DNA of 64,000 nucleotides, from positions 29,205-93,204 of the forward strand of contig NZ_JAFLDT010000009.1 in assembly GCF_017302315.1 (NCBI RefSeq), written 5' to 3'. The notes under the pieces were generated by a model. That model ran no database searches. It was not told where the DNA came from and was given only the letters and a program-made list of their open reading frames with translations. Below, piece after piece: positions 19,623 to 27,580 of this stretch. How positions within the stretch are numbered: the first letter of the stretch is position 1; each line of letters opens with the position of its first letter. The stretch comes from Zoogloea sp. GTDB lineage: Bacteria > Pseudomonadota > Gammaproteobacteria > Burkholderiales > Rhodocyclaceae. The translations under genes and the position numbers were made by a program.

Positions 19623-19793
19623 CTACCAGCCGCGATACCCACGCCGGTAGCCCGGACCCGGCGCGGGTGGCACCACCACCACCGGCGGTGCGGAATAGTG
19701 ACGATGCCCATAGCCATGGCCGTGGCCGACCGGAAGAACGACGCAGGCGCTCAGGGAGGAGGCGGCCAGAACAATGCAGATCAGGCGTTTCAT
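19623..19793 (-). CDS. Small His/Tyr/Gly-rich lipoprotein
   Basis: A 56-residue product too short for many gene finders. It has a classic lipoprotein signal ending in a lipobox (MKRLICIVLAASSLSAC, Cys17), then 'GHGHGYGHRHY', a Val/Pro stretch and a C-terminal 'GYRRGYRGW'. A GGAG lies 8 bp before the ATG. The composition suggests metal binding or a surface-coating peptide, but no function is recognised. It is divergent from the ComEA-like gene and upstream of the gspE-like gene on the same strand. Confidence 0.65.
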   Translation of the reverse strand: MKRLICIVLAASSLSACVVLPVGHGHGYGHRHYSAPPVVVVPPAPGPGYRRGYRGW

Positions 19794-19910
19794 GATTTCA
19801 CTCCAGAAAAGGGTTGCCCCTCATCAACGCCGCAGTGCTTCCGCAGTTGCAAGGCAATCGTCTCCGGATGTTGCAGACCATTGAATTCAACTTGCAAATG
19901 ACATATGGAT

Positions 19911-19926
19911 TGACATTAAAATGTCA
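19911..19926. promoter_or_regulatory. Inverted repeat TGACAT-TAAA-ATGTCA upstream of the comEA-like gene
   Basis: Two perfect 6-bp arms around TAAA in an AT-rich stretch, 23 bp before the ATG of the comEA-like gene. The position suits an operator or promoter element; the regulator is unknown. Confidence 0.4.
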
Positions 19927-19949
19927 TGGTCATTCAACCGGAGACCACC

Positions 19950-20219
19950 ATGAAGCGCTTCCTTTCCTTCCTCACCCTGGGCTTTGCCGGCATCAACCTG
20001 GCTTTTGCCGCGGTCAACATCAACACCGCCACGCCGGCGGAACTCGATGGCGTAAAGGGCATCGGCCCGGCCAAGGCACAGGCGATCGTGGACTACCGCA
20101 GTAAGAACGGCCCCTTCAAGAGTGTGGACGACCTCAAGAACATCAAGGGCTTCGGCGACAAGAACCTTGCCAAACTGAAGGGAGAGCTGACGGTGACGGG
20201 GGGAGAAGCGAAGAAGTAA
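19950..20219 (+). CDS. ComEA-family helix-hairpin-helix protein with signal peptide
   Basis: 89 residues. A signal peptide (1-20, 'FLSFLTLGFAGINLAFA') is followed by the ComEA core 'VNINTATPAELDGVKGIGPA' and a second hairpin 'LKNIKGFGDKNLAKL', both helix-hairpin-helix DNA-binding motifs. ComEA proteins bind DNA in the periplasm during natural transformation; short family members like this one occur in many betaproteobacteria. The ATG at 19950 is chosen over 19926 because GGAG lies 7 bp upstream and the signal peptide then starts cleanly with MKR. Confidence 0.87.
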   Translation: MKRFLSFLTLGFAGINLAFAAVNINTATPAELDGVKGIGPAKAQAIVDYRSKNGPFKSVDDLKNIKGFGDKNLAKLKGELTVTGGEAKK

Positions 20220-20260
20220 TGCTGGCGTGAATGGCTGGGCTGGAGACACAGTCCGGCCAT

Positions 20261-21607
20261 TCAGGGGCAATCCGGCAGTTCTACCGCCTGTCGGCCCGAC
20301 AGGCAACGTAACAAGGTGGCGAACAGTTCCTCCGGGTCCACCGGCTTGGTCATGAAACCGTCCATTCCCGCCGCTCCGCAACGAATCCGGTCTTCGGCAA
20401 GGGCATTGCCTGTCATGGCGACGATCTGCGCATTGCATCCCCCCGCCCGAAGCGCGCGGCTGGCCTCGATGCCATCCATGATCGGCAGTTGCATATCCAT
20501 CAGGATCACTGCATAGACACCAGTCAGTCCCATCTCAACGGCCTGCATGCCATTGATGGCAAGGTCAGGTTCGAGCCCCACATCACGAAGTAACTCCAAT
20601 CCCACTTCCTGATTCACCGGCTCGTCCTCGACCAACAAGACCCGGGTGCCGTGAAAATGCCTCACGAGCATCTCCTCTGCCACCGAATGGACTGCTGACG
20701 TAGCCTGGGTCGCAGCCCCCTGCTGCAAGCTCACCGTCAGCCAGAACCGGCTCCCCCTTCCCGGCACGCTCTCGGCGCCCACCTCCCCTCCCATGGCCTC
20801 CACGATTTTCCGGGTTACCGACAATCCCAGGCCGGTGCCGCCGAAGCGGCGGGTCGTGGAGCCCTCTGCCTGTTCGAAGGGTTGGAAAAGATGTGGCAAG
20901 TGTGCGGAACTGATGCCTACTCCGGTGTCCACGACCTGGAAGTGCAAGACGAATCCGGAGGCATTCCGGGCTTCAACCCGGCCGCTCAGGCTCACACTAC
21001 CTGCATCGGTGAACTTGGCTGCGTTGCTGAGGTAGTTGAGCAGTGCCTGATTCAGGCGGGTATCGTCCCCACGCAGGAACTCCGGCATGTCTTCCATCAC
21101 TACCTGGAACACCACACCCTTGGTTCCCAGGCTGTCACCGATAACGCTGACCAAGCTGTCGATCATGTCGGAAAGGCGGAAATCCCTGGACTCCAGCACC
21201 AGTTTTCCGGCCTCTATCTTCGACAGATCCAGGACATCTCCCAGTACCGCCAGGAGATACCGCGCGGCCCGGTCGATCCGATCAAGCTGTCCACTCTGGC
21301 GCTGCGTCGTTCCGGCACGCCGCATCAAGTGCGCCATGCCGAGGATGGCATTGAGCGGCGACCGGATCTCATGGCTGACGCTCGCCAGGAACGCACTCTT
21401 GGCCTTCGTCGCAGCTTCTGCCTGCTCGGCGCGCTCGACCAATACGGCATTTTGAATCTGAAGTTCGCCTATGCGATGCGTGACATCACGCTTGAACTTA
21501 TCCTTCAGTCGGGCAAGCTCACGACGAAGAACATGCAACCACCAGGCCATGCCAACAAGCAGGCCAATCAAGAAAATGACGAGGAGATTCACTCCCGACA
21601 CGGACAA
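20261..21607 (-). CDS. Hybrid sensor histidine kinase with C-terminal receiver
   Basis: 448 residues: one N-terminal membrane helix (about 6-27), a coiled linker, a HisKA domain with phospho-His in 'SHEIRSPLNAIL', an HATPase_c domain ('FQPFEQAEGSTTRRFGGTGL'), and a receiver domain with the aspartate in 'VILMDMQLPIMDG' and the lysine in 'FMTKPVDPEE'. There is no periplasmic sensor domain, so it probably senses a cytoplasmic or membrane cue or takes input from a partner. It lies 255 bp downstream of a NarL-type regulator on the same strand, separated by a double hairpin. Confidence 0.92.
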   Translation of the reverse strand: MSVSGVNLLVIFLIGLLVGMAWWLHVLRRELARLKDKFKRDVTHRIGELQIQNAVLVERAEQAEAATKAKSAFLASVSHEIRSPLNAILGMAHLMRRAGTTQRQSGQLDRIDRAARYLLAVLGDVLDLSKIEAGKLVLESRDFRLSDMIDSLVSVIGDSLGTKGVVFQVVMEDMPEFLRGDDTRLNQALLNYLSNAAKFTDAGSVSLSGRVEARNASGFVLHFQVVDTGVGISSAHLPHLFQPFEQAEGSTTRRFGGTGLGLSVTRKIVEAMGGEVGAESVPGRGSRFWLTVSLQQGAATQATSAVHSVAEEMLVRHFHGTRVLLVEDEPVNQEVGLELLRDVGLEPDLAINGMQAVEMGLTGVYAVILMDMQLPIMDGIEASRALRAGGCNAQIVAMTGNALAEDRIRCGAAGMDGFMTKPVDPEELFATLLRCLSGRQAVELPDCP

Positions 21608-21823
21608 GGCCCGTCAGGAGCACCTGAATCACCTGTCCGCGATGCATCCACAAGGGTGGCCGAAATCACGGGTTTTAGGGTGATAGCGGCAGCCAGGAAA
21701 CGATACAGCACGGACCGAAAGAACAAAGAGGACGGCAAGGTCAAGGACGTACCCAAGTTCGAACCGGCAGGACATCATGTCCCGCCTTGTGGACGCCGCA
21801 AGCGTCTCAAACACCGGCCGTCT

Positions 21824-21864
21824 TGTCTGTCAGGCAAACCTGACAGACAGGATCGAATCCTGTC
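21824..21864 (-). terminator. Two overlapping, mutually exclusive hairpins after the regulator gene
   Basis: Hairpin 1: arms 21824-21834 and 21839-21849 (TGTCTGTCAGG on the + strand, 11 bp) with a 4-nt loop. Hairpin 2: arms GACAGGAT (21846-21853) and ATCCTGTC (21857-21864) with a 3-nt loop. They share 21846-21849, and hairpin 2 covers the regulator's stop codon. There is no T-tract, so an attenuator or mRNA-protecting structure is as likely as a terminator. Confidence 0.5.
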
Positions 21865-22462
21865 AGGGTTTGCCGTGATGGATCGCCAGCGCAATAAGTT
21901 CGGCGTTGCTCTCCACCCCAAGCTTGTCGAGGATGCGGCGGCGGTAAGTGCTGACGCTCTTGGCACTGATGCCTAGCCGCTGGGCAATCTCGCTGGCAGG
22001 AGTCCCCATCAACAGGCCGGCAAGCACCTCGGCCTCGCGAGAGGACAGACCGGTAAATGGATCATCACCAGGGCGGGATGGAGGGAAAGCGCTGCGCCCG
22101 GATGCCACACGGCGCAGCGCATCAATGAGGGTCTGGCTGTCGGCATCCTTGCTGACGAACCCCTGACCGCCGGCGCGACGTACATAGTCGGCGTACTGAG
22201 TAGCCGGGTACATGGAGAAAAACATCACCGGTGTCCGGACTCCCCTCGCTCGCAGGGACTCAAGGACTTCGATGCCCCGTCGGCCGGGCAAGGCAACATC
22301 GAGAATCAGCAAATCCGGACCCAGACTCTCGGCCAGCCGTTCCGCGACAAGGCCATCCGCTGCTTCTCCTATGACCAGGAAATCGCCGCAGGAAGACAGC
22401 ATATCCCTCAGCCCTTGGCGCACGACCTCATGATCGTCAGCAATCACCACGCGGATCTTCAC
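21863..22462 (-). CDS. NarL/LuxR-family response regulator
   Basis: 199 residues: receiver domain with the phospho-acceptor in 'LLILDVALPGRRG' and a LuxR-type helix-turn-helix ('LSSREAEVLAGLLMG', 'AQRLGISAKSVSTYRRRILD'). Its start overlaps the stop of the upstream PAS kinase by 4 nt (22459-22462), so the two form a translationally coupled two-component pair. Confidence 0.94.
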   Translation of the reverse strand: MKIRVVIADDHEVVRQGLRDMLSSCGDFLVIGEAADGLVAERLAESLGPDLLILDVALPGRRGIEVLESLRARGVRTPVMFFSMYPATQYADYVRRAGGQGFVSKDADSQTLIDALRRVASGRSAFPPSRPGDDPFTGLSSREAEVLAGLLMGTPASEIAQRLGISAKSVSTYRRRILDKLGVESNAELIALAIHHGKP

Positions 22463-24330
22463 CCCGCCTCCTGACCTTTTGCAGGGATACGGGCCCGTAT
22501 CCGCGCTCCAGGTGGCCCCGGATCAATGCTGATGTCTCCGCCGTGACGGCGGGCTCTTTCATGAATGCCGGCAAGCCCAAGTCCGCCATGGTGCGACTTC
22601 GAAAAGCCCTGCCCATCGTCACTCACCGTGAGAGTGACGAACCCCCGGCTTGCGCCCAGTACGATATTCACCCGATTGGCCCTGGCATGACGGGCCACGT
22701 TGGTGAGCAACTCCTGAAGGATGCGAAACAGATCAACCCGCAGCACCTCTTCCAACTCGCTATCCAGACGAGCAAACCGGGTGACCACACGAATGCCGGT
22801 GGTACGAGACCATTCTCCGGAGTACCAGCGACAAGTCTCGATGAGGCCCAGGTCATCGAGCATCGGCGGACGCAAGCGCGTACAGATTTCCCGGGCAGTG
22901 TGGCTGGCCTCCAAGATGATCCGTCGCAAGTCGGTCAAGGCAGATGCACCGACGGCATCCACATGGGCGGACAGACCGTTGAGGCCGAATACTGCGGCGG
23001 TCAGTGCTGCACCCAGCTGATCATGGATATCGGCAGCGATGGCCTTGCGTTCTTGCTCACGGACCGACTCCGTGCCGGCGAGCAGCGCCTGCAGTTGCAG
23101 ACGGGACTGGTCCAGCGCCTCATTGGCCTCCTTCAGGCTCGAAATATCCATGTTGACGCCAAAGATGCGCCGAGGCCGCCCCTGGGCGTCAAGCTCAGCC
23201 TTGCCATGGGCAAGCGCCCAACGCAGCGTTCCGTCAGGGCGTACAACCCGAAACTCGACGCAACAGCCTTGGCCCGCGCCCAAGACGCTTTCGATTGCCC
23301 GCATGACCCGAAACCTGTCTCCAGGGTGGATCGCCTCGCGGAATGTTTCAAGATCCAGCTTGCCCTGCCCCGGCTCCAGCCCGAACATGCGCCACAGGTT
23401 GTCTGACCAATGCACTTCATCGGTCACCAGATCCCATTCCCATGTTCCCAGGGGAGCAGCGCTCATGGCCAGGCGCATGTGTGCCTCGCTACGCAGCAAT
23501 TCATCCGCCACCCGGCGCTGCTCGGTGATGTCGCGACCAACCGACTGGACCTCCACCAGGCGCCCGGCACAGTCAAAGGTCGCTCGATTGACGAACTGCA
23601 TCCAGCGCATCTCGCCTTTGGCCGAGCGGACACGATTCTCGATGGTCACCACCGGGTTATCAGGTGTCAGGCGAGCCAACTGAGCATTGATGACCGGCAG
23701 ATCATCCGGATGAGCCACGGGATGCCACTGGCGACCAAGAAGTTCGTCCTCCGACTTACCGAAGAACCGGCAATACACTTCATTTACGAATAGGAAACTG
23801 CCATCACCGGTAAAACGGCTGATCACCTCGGTCTGATCTTCGACCACAGCCCGAAAACGCTCCTCGCTGGCCCGCAGGGCAAGCTCGAGCAGATGCTGGC
23901 GCGTCACATCATGGTAGGCCACCAGAAGGCCTCCGGCCGACGTCGGGGTGGCTTCCAGGGCGAAGTGAATGTTCGGACTGACCAACTCGCAGTCAAAGAC
24001 ATGGCGGAAGATCGTCTCCCTGCCCCGGAGCACATCTGCCAGACCATCCGCCACCGCTGGAGAAAAACCCGGACTACCGTCGATGGAACGCGTCAGTGCC
24101 AGATAGTCACACCCAATGACACAGGCCTGCCGAAAAGGACTCCCCTCCGCCAAGAGGGAGGCGATACGACGAAAAGCCGCATTGACCACCACCACCCGGC
24201 CGGCACTGTCGAGAACGACGATGCCGGCCGGCAGCGCATCAAGAACGGTCAGCGAAGCATCCAAGGTGGAATCGGGCCAGCCATGATCAGCTACGCAGCA
24301 CCGACTCCAGCGCCGCCAGGAACAGGACAA
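22459..24330 (-). CDS. PAS-domain sensor histidine kinase (NarX/HisKA_3 type)
   Basis: 623 residues with no obvious membrane helix. Three PAS-type sensor regions (about 28-140, 155-275, 285-405; the latter two carry PAC signatures such as 'VQSVGRDITEQRRVADELL') precede a HisKA_3 dimerisation domain with the phospho-His in 'IAADIHDQLGAALTAAVFGL' and an HATPase domain ('HGGLGLAGIHERARRHGG'). It is the cognate kinase of the overlapping NarL-type regulator. The assigned start lies 44 bp inside the end of the aminotransferase gene and has no clear Shine-Dalgarno; a start a few codons later is possible. Confidence 0.9.
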   Translation of the reverse strand: MSCSWRRWSRCCVADHGWPDSTLDASLTVLDALPAGIVVLDSAGRVVVVNAAFRRIASLLAEGSPFRQACVIGCDYLALTRSIDGSPGFSPAVADGLADVLRGRETIFRHVFDCELVSPNIHFALEATPTSAGGLLVAYHDVTRQHLLELALRASEERFRAVVEDQTEVISRFTGDGSFLFVNEVYCRFFGKSEDELLGRQWHPVAHPDDLPVINAQLARLTPDNPVVTIENRVRSAKGEMRWMQFVNRATFDCAGRLVEVQSVGRDITEQRRVADELLRSEAHMRLAMSAAPLGTWEWDLVTDEVHWSDNLWRMFGLEPGQGKLDLETFREAIHPGDRFRVMRAIESVLGAGQGCCVEFRVVRPDGTLRWALAHGKAELDAQGRPRRIFGVNMDISSLKEANEALDQSRLQLQALLAGTESVREQERKAIAADIHDQLGAALTAAVFGLNGLSAHVDAVGASALTDLRRIILEASHTAREICTRLRPPMLDDLGLIETCRWYSGEWSRTTGIRVVTRFARLDSELEEVLRVDLFRILQELLTNVARHARANRVNIVLGASRGFVTLTVSDDGQGFSKSHHGGLGLAGIHERARRHGGDISIDPGPPGARIRARIPAKGQEAG

Positions 24331-25420
24331 TGTTGGCAGGACGACTGGAATGGCCCATCAGGCCGATACGCCATACGCGCCCGGCCAAGGCTCCCAGGCC
24401 GGCACCGATCTCGATGCCAAACTCGTTGAGCAGACGGCCGCGCACCGCTGCCTCGTCCACGCCCTCCGGCACCCATACCGTGTTGAGCTGGGGCAAACGG
24501 GCATCCTCCCGAACCACGAACTTGAGGCCCATCCCTTCAAGTCCGGCGCGCAGACGCAGGTGGTTGTTGTGATGGCGGATCCAGGCGTTTTCAAGGCCTT
24601 CCTCTGCCAGCATGACCAGGGATTCATGCAGACCGAAAAGCGGATTGACAGGTGCAGTGTGATGGTAGGTGCGCTTGGCACCGCTCCAGTAGCCGAGCAC
24701 CAGACCCAGATCCTGGAACCAACTGGGGCAGGGGGTCTTGCGGGCACGAATGCGTTCCACAGCCGCAGCGGAAAAACTCACTGGCGACAGCCCGGGTGTG
24801 CAGGACAGGCACTTCTGACTGCCCGAATAGGCCGCGTCGATCCCCCATTCGTCGAGCAGGACAGGCACACCACCGAGGGAGGTCACGCAGTCCATGATGG
24901 TCAAGGCGCCGTAACGGCGCGCGATGGCGGCCAGGGTTGCCGCATCGGAGAGGGCGCCGGTGGATGTCTCCGCATGCACGAAGGCAAACAGGGCTGCGTC
25001 GGGATTGGCGGCAAAAGCCTCTTCCACCTTGGCGGGATCCACCGGGGCACCCCATGGATCTTCCACGATAACAGGCACCCCACCGCAACGACGCACATTC
25101 TCGGCCATGCGCTGACCAAACACCCCGTTGATGCACACCACCACCTTGTCACCGGGGCTGACCAGGTTCACAAAACAGGTTTCCATCCCTACCGAACCCG
25201 GTGCCGAGACCGGGAAGGTCAGCTCGTTCTCCGTCTGGAAGGCATAGCGCAGCAGGCTCTTGAGCTCATCCATCATGCCGACGAAGGTCGGATCCAGGTG
25301 GCCTATGGTGGGACGAGCCATGGCGGCCAGCACCCGCGACGAAACATCGGACGGCCCGGGCCCCATCAGGGTGCGGGCGGGAGGCTGGAAGGACGTGATA
25401 CGGGGCGAATCGATCTTCAT
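24287..25420 (-). CDS. Class V aminotransferase (alanine/serine-glyoxylate type)
   Basis: 377-residue PLP enzyme. Family landmarks are 'LMGPGPSDVSSRVLAAMARP', the GSVGMET cofactor-binding segment, 'MDCVTSLGGVPVLLDEWGID' and the PLP lysine in 'YSGSQKCLSCTPGLSPVSFS'. Such enzymes transaminate glyoxylate to glycine using alanine or serine. The ATG at 25420 has AGGAGA 5 bp upstream. The gene heads a run in which the histidine kinase start overlaps its 3' end, so the regulators may be co-transcribed with it. Confidence 0.9.
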   Translation of the reverse strand: MKIDSPRITSFQPPARTLMGPGPSDVSSRVLAAMARPTIGHLDPTFVGMMDELKSLLRYAFQTENELTFPVSAPGSVGMETCFVNLVSPGDKVVVCINGVFGQRMAENVRRCGGVPVIVEDPWGAPVDPAKVEEAFAANPDAALFAFVHAETSTGALSDAATLAAIARRYGALTIMDCVTSLGGVPVLLDEWGIDAAYSGSQKCLSCTPGLSPVSFSAAAVERIRARKTPCPSWFQDLGLVLGYWSGAKRTYHHTAPVNPLFGLHESLVMLAEEGLENAWIRHHNNHLRLRAGLEGMGLKFVVREDARLPQLNTVWVPEGVDEAAVRGRLLNEFGIEIGAGLGALAGRVWRIGLMGHSSRPANIVLFLAALESVLRS

Positions 25421-25463
25421 GGTGTCTCCTGAGGTCATTCTCGTGTGCCAGCCTGGTAGCCCC

Positions 25464-25937
25464 TCACTGGGGCCGGCCGTTGGCAGCAATCAAACGGATG
25501 ATGCGGACGGTGTCGAGATCGGACTCCCGATACGCCGCCTTCACATACTCGGATACCTGCACACCTTCACCCGCCTCCATACCGTCGGGCAGCGTGGTTT
25601 CGTAGGTGAAGCGCAGGTAGAGGTGTTCGGCGGCCGGCTGATCGAATCGGATCGTCAGGCGCCCGCCGGCATGTTCGGATGTTGCCAGGGATTCAAAACA
25701 CACCCATTCCAGATAGCGGAAGGTGACCGTGTCACGCACGCTGGCCGGGCCGAAATGCAGCTCGCGCTCCACACGGTCGCCCTGACGCGACAGGATCGTG
25801 CAGCGTTCGAGCCCCGGCAGGAACACCGTGGGCTCCTCCACCCGGTACATCAGCCCCTGCCACACCTGTTCGACGCTCAAGGGCGCGATCAGCGGATTGA
25901 GGGGGTTGTTGATCTCGATGAGATGTTCGAAATACAA
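25464..25937 (-). CDS. SRPBCC / DUF1857 family protein
   Basis: 157 residues with the alpha/beta hot-dog-like START-type pattern of DUF1857 proteins: 'EHLIEINNPLNPLIAPLSVE' at the N-terminus, a long helix segment 'YVKAAYRESDLDTVRIIRLI' at the C-terminus. This fold binds hydrophobic ligands; some fungal members are involved in toxin synthesis. No specific ligand can be inferred. It lies between an EamA transporter and the aminotransferase on the same strand. Confidence 0.78.
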   Translation of the reverse strand: MYFEHLIEINNPLNPLIAPLSVEQVWQGLMYRVEEPTVFLPGLERCTILSRQGDRVERELHFGPASVRDTVTFRYLEWVCFESLATSEHAGGRLTIRFDQPAAEHLYLRFTYETTLPDGMEAGEGVQVSEYVKAAYRESDLDTVRIIRLIAANGRPQ

Positions 25938-25965
25938 GGGCGGCTCCCAAAGTGAGCCCCGCAGT

Positions 25966-26871
25966 CTAGCCTTTCTTGAAACGGGTCGTCAGCCAGATGC
26001 CGGTCAGAATTAACGCAATTCCGAAAAAATGGTAGGCGCGGGGCGCTTCGCCCAGGAAGAGCATGGCCAGTATCGTGCTGAAGGCAGGCATCAGGTGAAT
26101 GAACAGGCCTGCCCGGGAAGCACCGACCTCTCCCACTGCCCGGTTGTAGAACACGTAGCCGAGGAAGGCCGGGAAGATCCCGGTATAGGCGACGCCAAAC
26201 AGGGCCGGGGTCGTGAGGTGGAGCTTTGCGCCGGAGGAAAGCTCCACCCAGACAAGTGGTGCCAGCACCACCAGGCCAATCATCGTCAGGGTCGCCAGCA
26301 GGGCCATGGGATGCAGACCGGCCGGCCGCCACTTGAGCCCAAGTGTGTAAAGGGCCCAGGACAGGACTGCCGCCAGCATCCACAGATCCCCTGCATTGAG
26401 ACTCAGTCCTGCCAGCACGACGGGATCTCCGCGACTGACGATGACCATCACACCAACGAAGGAAACCCCCACGCCAAAGGACTCCAACAGCCTGGCCTGA
26501 TGCCCCAGGAACCAGGAAATCGCGATGATCGCGATCGGGATGAAGGAGTTGAGCAGTGCTGCGTTGGTTGCCGTGGTGTGCACCAACGCCACATAAGCCA
26601 GGGTGTTGTACGCCCCGACACCCAGCACCCCAAGCACCACCAGGACACCCCATTGCTTCCGGGTCATGCCACGAAGCGTCTTCAGGTGAGGCCAGGCAAA
26701 GGGGAGAGTCAGCAGCAGGGCCAGCGTCCAGCGGGCAAAGGCCAGGCTCATGGGAGGCACGGCTTCGCGCAAGCCACGACCAACGACCATGTTGCCCGAC
26801 CAGAACAGGACGGTCAGCGTCAATAGCAGATAGGGGTGGGTGAGCGCACGAGGCAGGCGAGGTACTGACAT
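25966..26871 (-). CDS. EamA-family (DMT superfamily) transporter
   Basis: 301 residues, about ten membrane helices in two EamA repeats ('LLTLTVLFWSGNMVVGRGLR' and 'VLSWALYTLGLKWR'). The start at 26871 has AAGG 9 bp upstream; the further in-frame ATG at 26940 adds a non-hydrophobic extension. It probably exports a small metabolite. It is the last gene before the origin-like interval and points away from it. Confidence 0.87.
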   Translation of the reverse strand: MSVPRLPRALTHPYLLLTLTVLFWSGNMVVGRGLREAVPPMSLAFARWTLALLLTLPFAWPHLKTLRGMTRKQWGVLVVLGVLGVGAYNTLAYVALVHTTATNAALLNSFIPIAIIAISWFLGHQARLLESFGVGVSFVGVMVIVSRGDPVVLAGLSLNAGDLWMLAAVLSWALYTLGLKWRPAGLHPMALLATLTMIGLVVLAPLVWVELSSGAKLHLTTPALFGVAYTGIFPAFLGYVFYNRAVGEVGASRAGLFIHLMPAFSTILAMLFLGEAPRAYHFFGIALILTGIWLTTRFKKG

Positions 26872-27053
26872 GGAGGACTGCCTTGGGCAGGACGGCCCCG
26901 GATTATGGGCGAACCCCTGCACGTCTGCGCTTGGGATCAACCCCTATGTTCTGTCCTTACGGTTGTCCCCGGATGTCGAACACGCTGTCAGGCTTTGTTC
27001 TTATGTTTTTCTTTATATATATAAGTTCATGTTAACTATGCACGGCTGTTTTC

Positions 27054-27062
27054 TGTGGATAA
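27054..27062 (-). promoter_or_regulatory. Perfect DnaA box (TGTGGATAA)
   Basis: Exact reverse complement of TTATCCACA, at the end of the first AT-rich repeat, 23 bp after the start of GTTAAC. Confidence 0.65.
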
Positions 27063-27080
27063 TCTAAATATACATATATA

Positions 27081-27093
27081 AATCAATTGTTTA
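27081..27093 (+). promoter_or_regulatory. IHF-binding consensus
   Basis: AATCAATTGTTTA matches WATCAANNNNTTR exactly and lies 19 bp from the first DnaA box. IHF sites accompany DnaA boxes in the E. coli origin. Confidence 0.45.
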
Positions 27094-27409
27094 TTTAATG
27101 TAAAAAGCTCTGGAGAAATGGGGGGACTGGTCGGGGATGGTTTGGGGACGGTTCTGACCCGGGTAGGGAAACCCGGACTTGTCCACATTTCTTCCGGGGT
27201 CTTCTCCCTTGAGTTGTTCACAAGACATGTCGCCCGGGTCTCTGTGGGGGAGTCCACAAGACCATCAGCAACGAGGTGATCCAGTCACCGGGTTGTCAGG
27301 ATTTCGTGAGCCGTTTTTGTCCGATACGGGTGTTTCTGCGGTCTTGGTGTTTTGTTTATTGTTTTTGTATACATATAAATACTGTTAACCATATAGCTAA
27401 GCGTCTTTC

Positions 27410-27418
27410 TGTGGATAA
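27410..27418 (-). promoter_or_regulatory. Perfect DnaA box (TGTGGATAA)
   Basis: The second copy, in the same orientation as the first, at the end of the second AT-rich repeat and followed by GCTAATTTAA. Confidence 0.65.
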
Positions 27419-27580
27419 GCTAATTTAAGCCTTGTTTTTCAAATGGATGGGTTGTTGGTAAGGCTGTAGGTCCAGGGGTGGCATCAATGTGGGGCGATTG
27501 TTGAGCAAATTTGTCCTCGCTCCGATGAGGTGTCTTGTGCACAATTTGTGCGACCTTTCCAACCGGGTTTATCCCCAACC

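Larger units (their letters stand above)
26990..27580. other. AT-rich gene-free interval resembling a replication origin (oriC-like)
   Basis: About 600 bp without a credible gene. It contains two diverged direct repeats (about 27005-27068 and 27350-27425). Each runs from a T-rich/TATA stretch through GTTAAC (27031 and 27384) to TTTCTGTGGATAA, and the repeats lie about 355 bp apart. Near-consensus DnaA boxes lie at 27179 (TTGTCCACA), 27214 (TTGTTCACA) and 27535 (TTGTGCACA), with another, TGTGGACAA, at 27652 inside earP. An IHF consensus is at 27081. The middle is G-rich with the inverted repeat CCGGGT/ACCCGG. Flanking genes (16-27 kb minus, 27.5-31 kb plus) point outward. dnaA, dnaN, mnmG and parAB are absent from the window. 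Confidence 0.55.

Noticed and set aside
27179-27388. Small frames in the AT-rich interval
   Set aside because: No Shine-Dalgarno, no recognisable protein features, and they cross the repeats and DnaA boxes.
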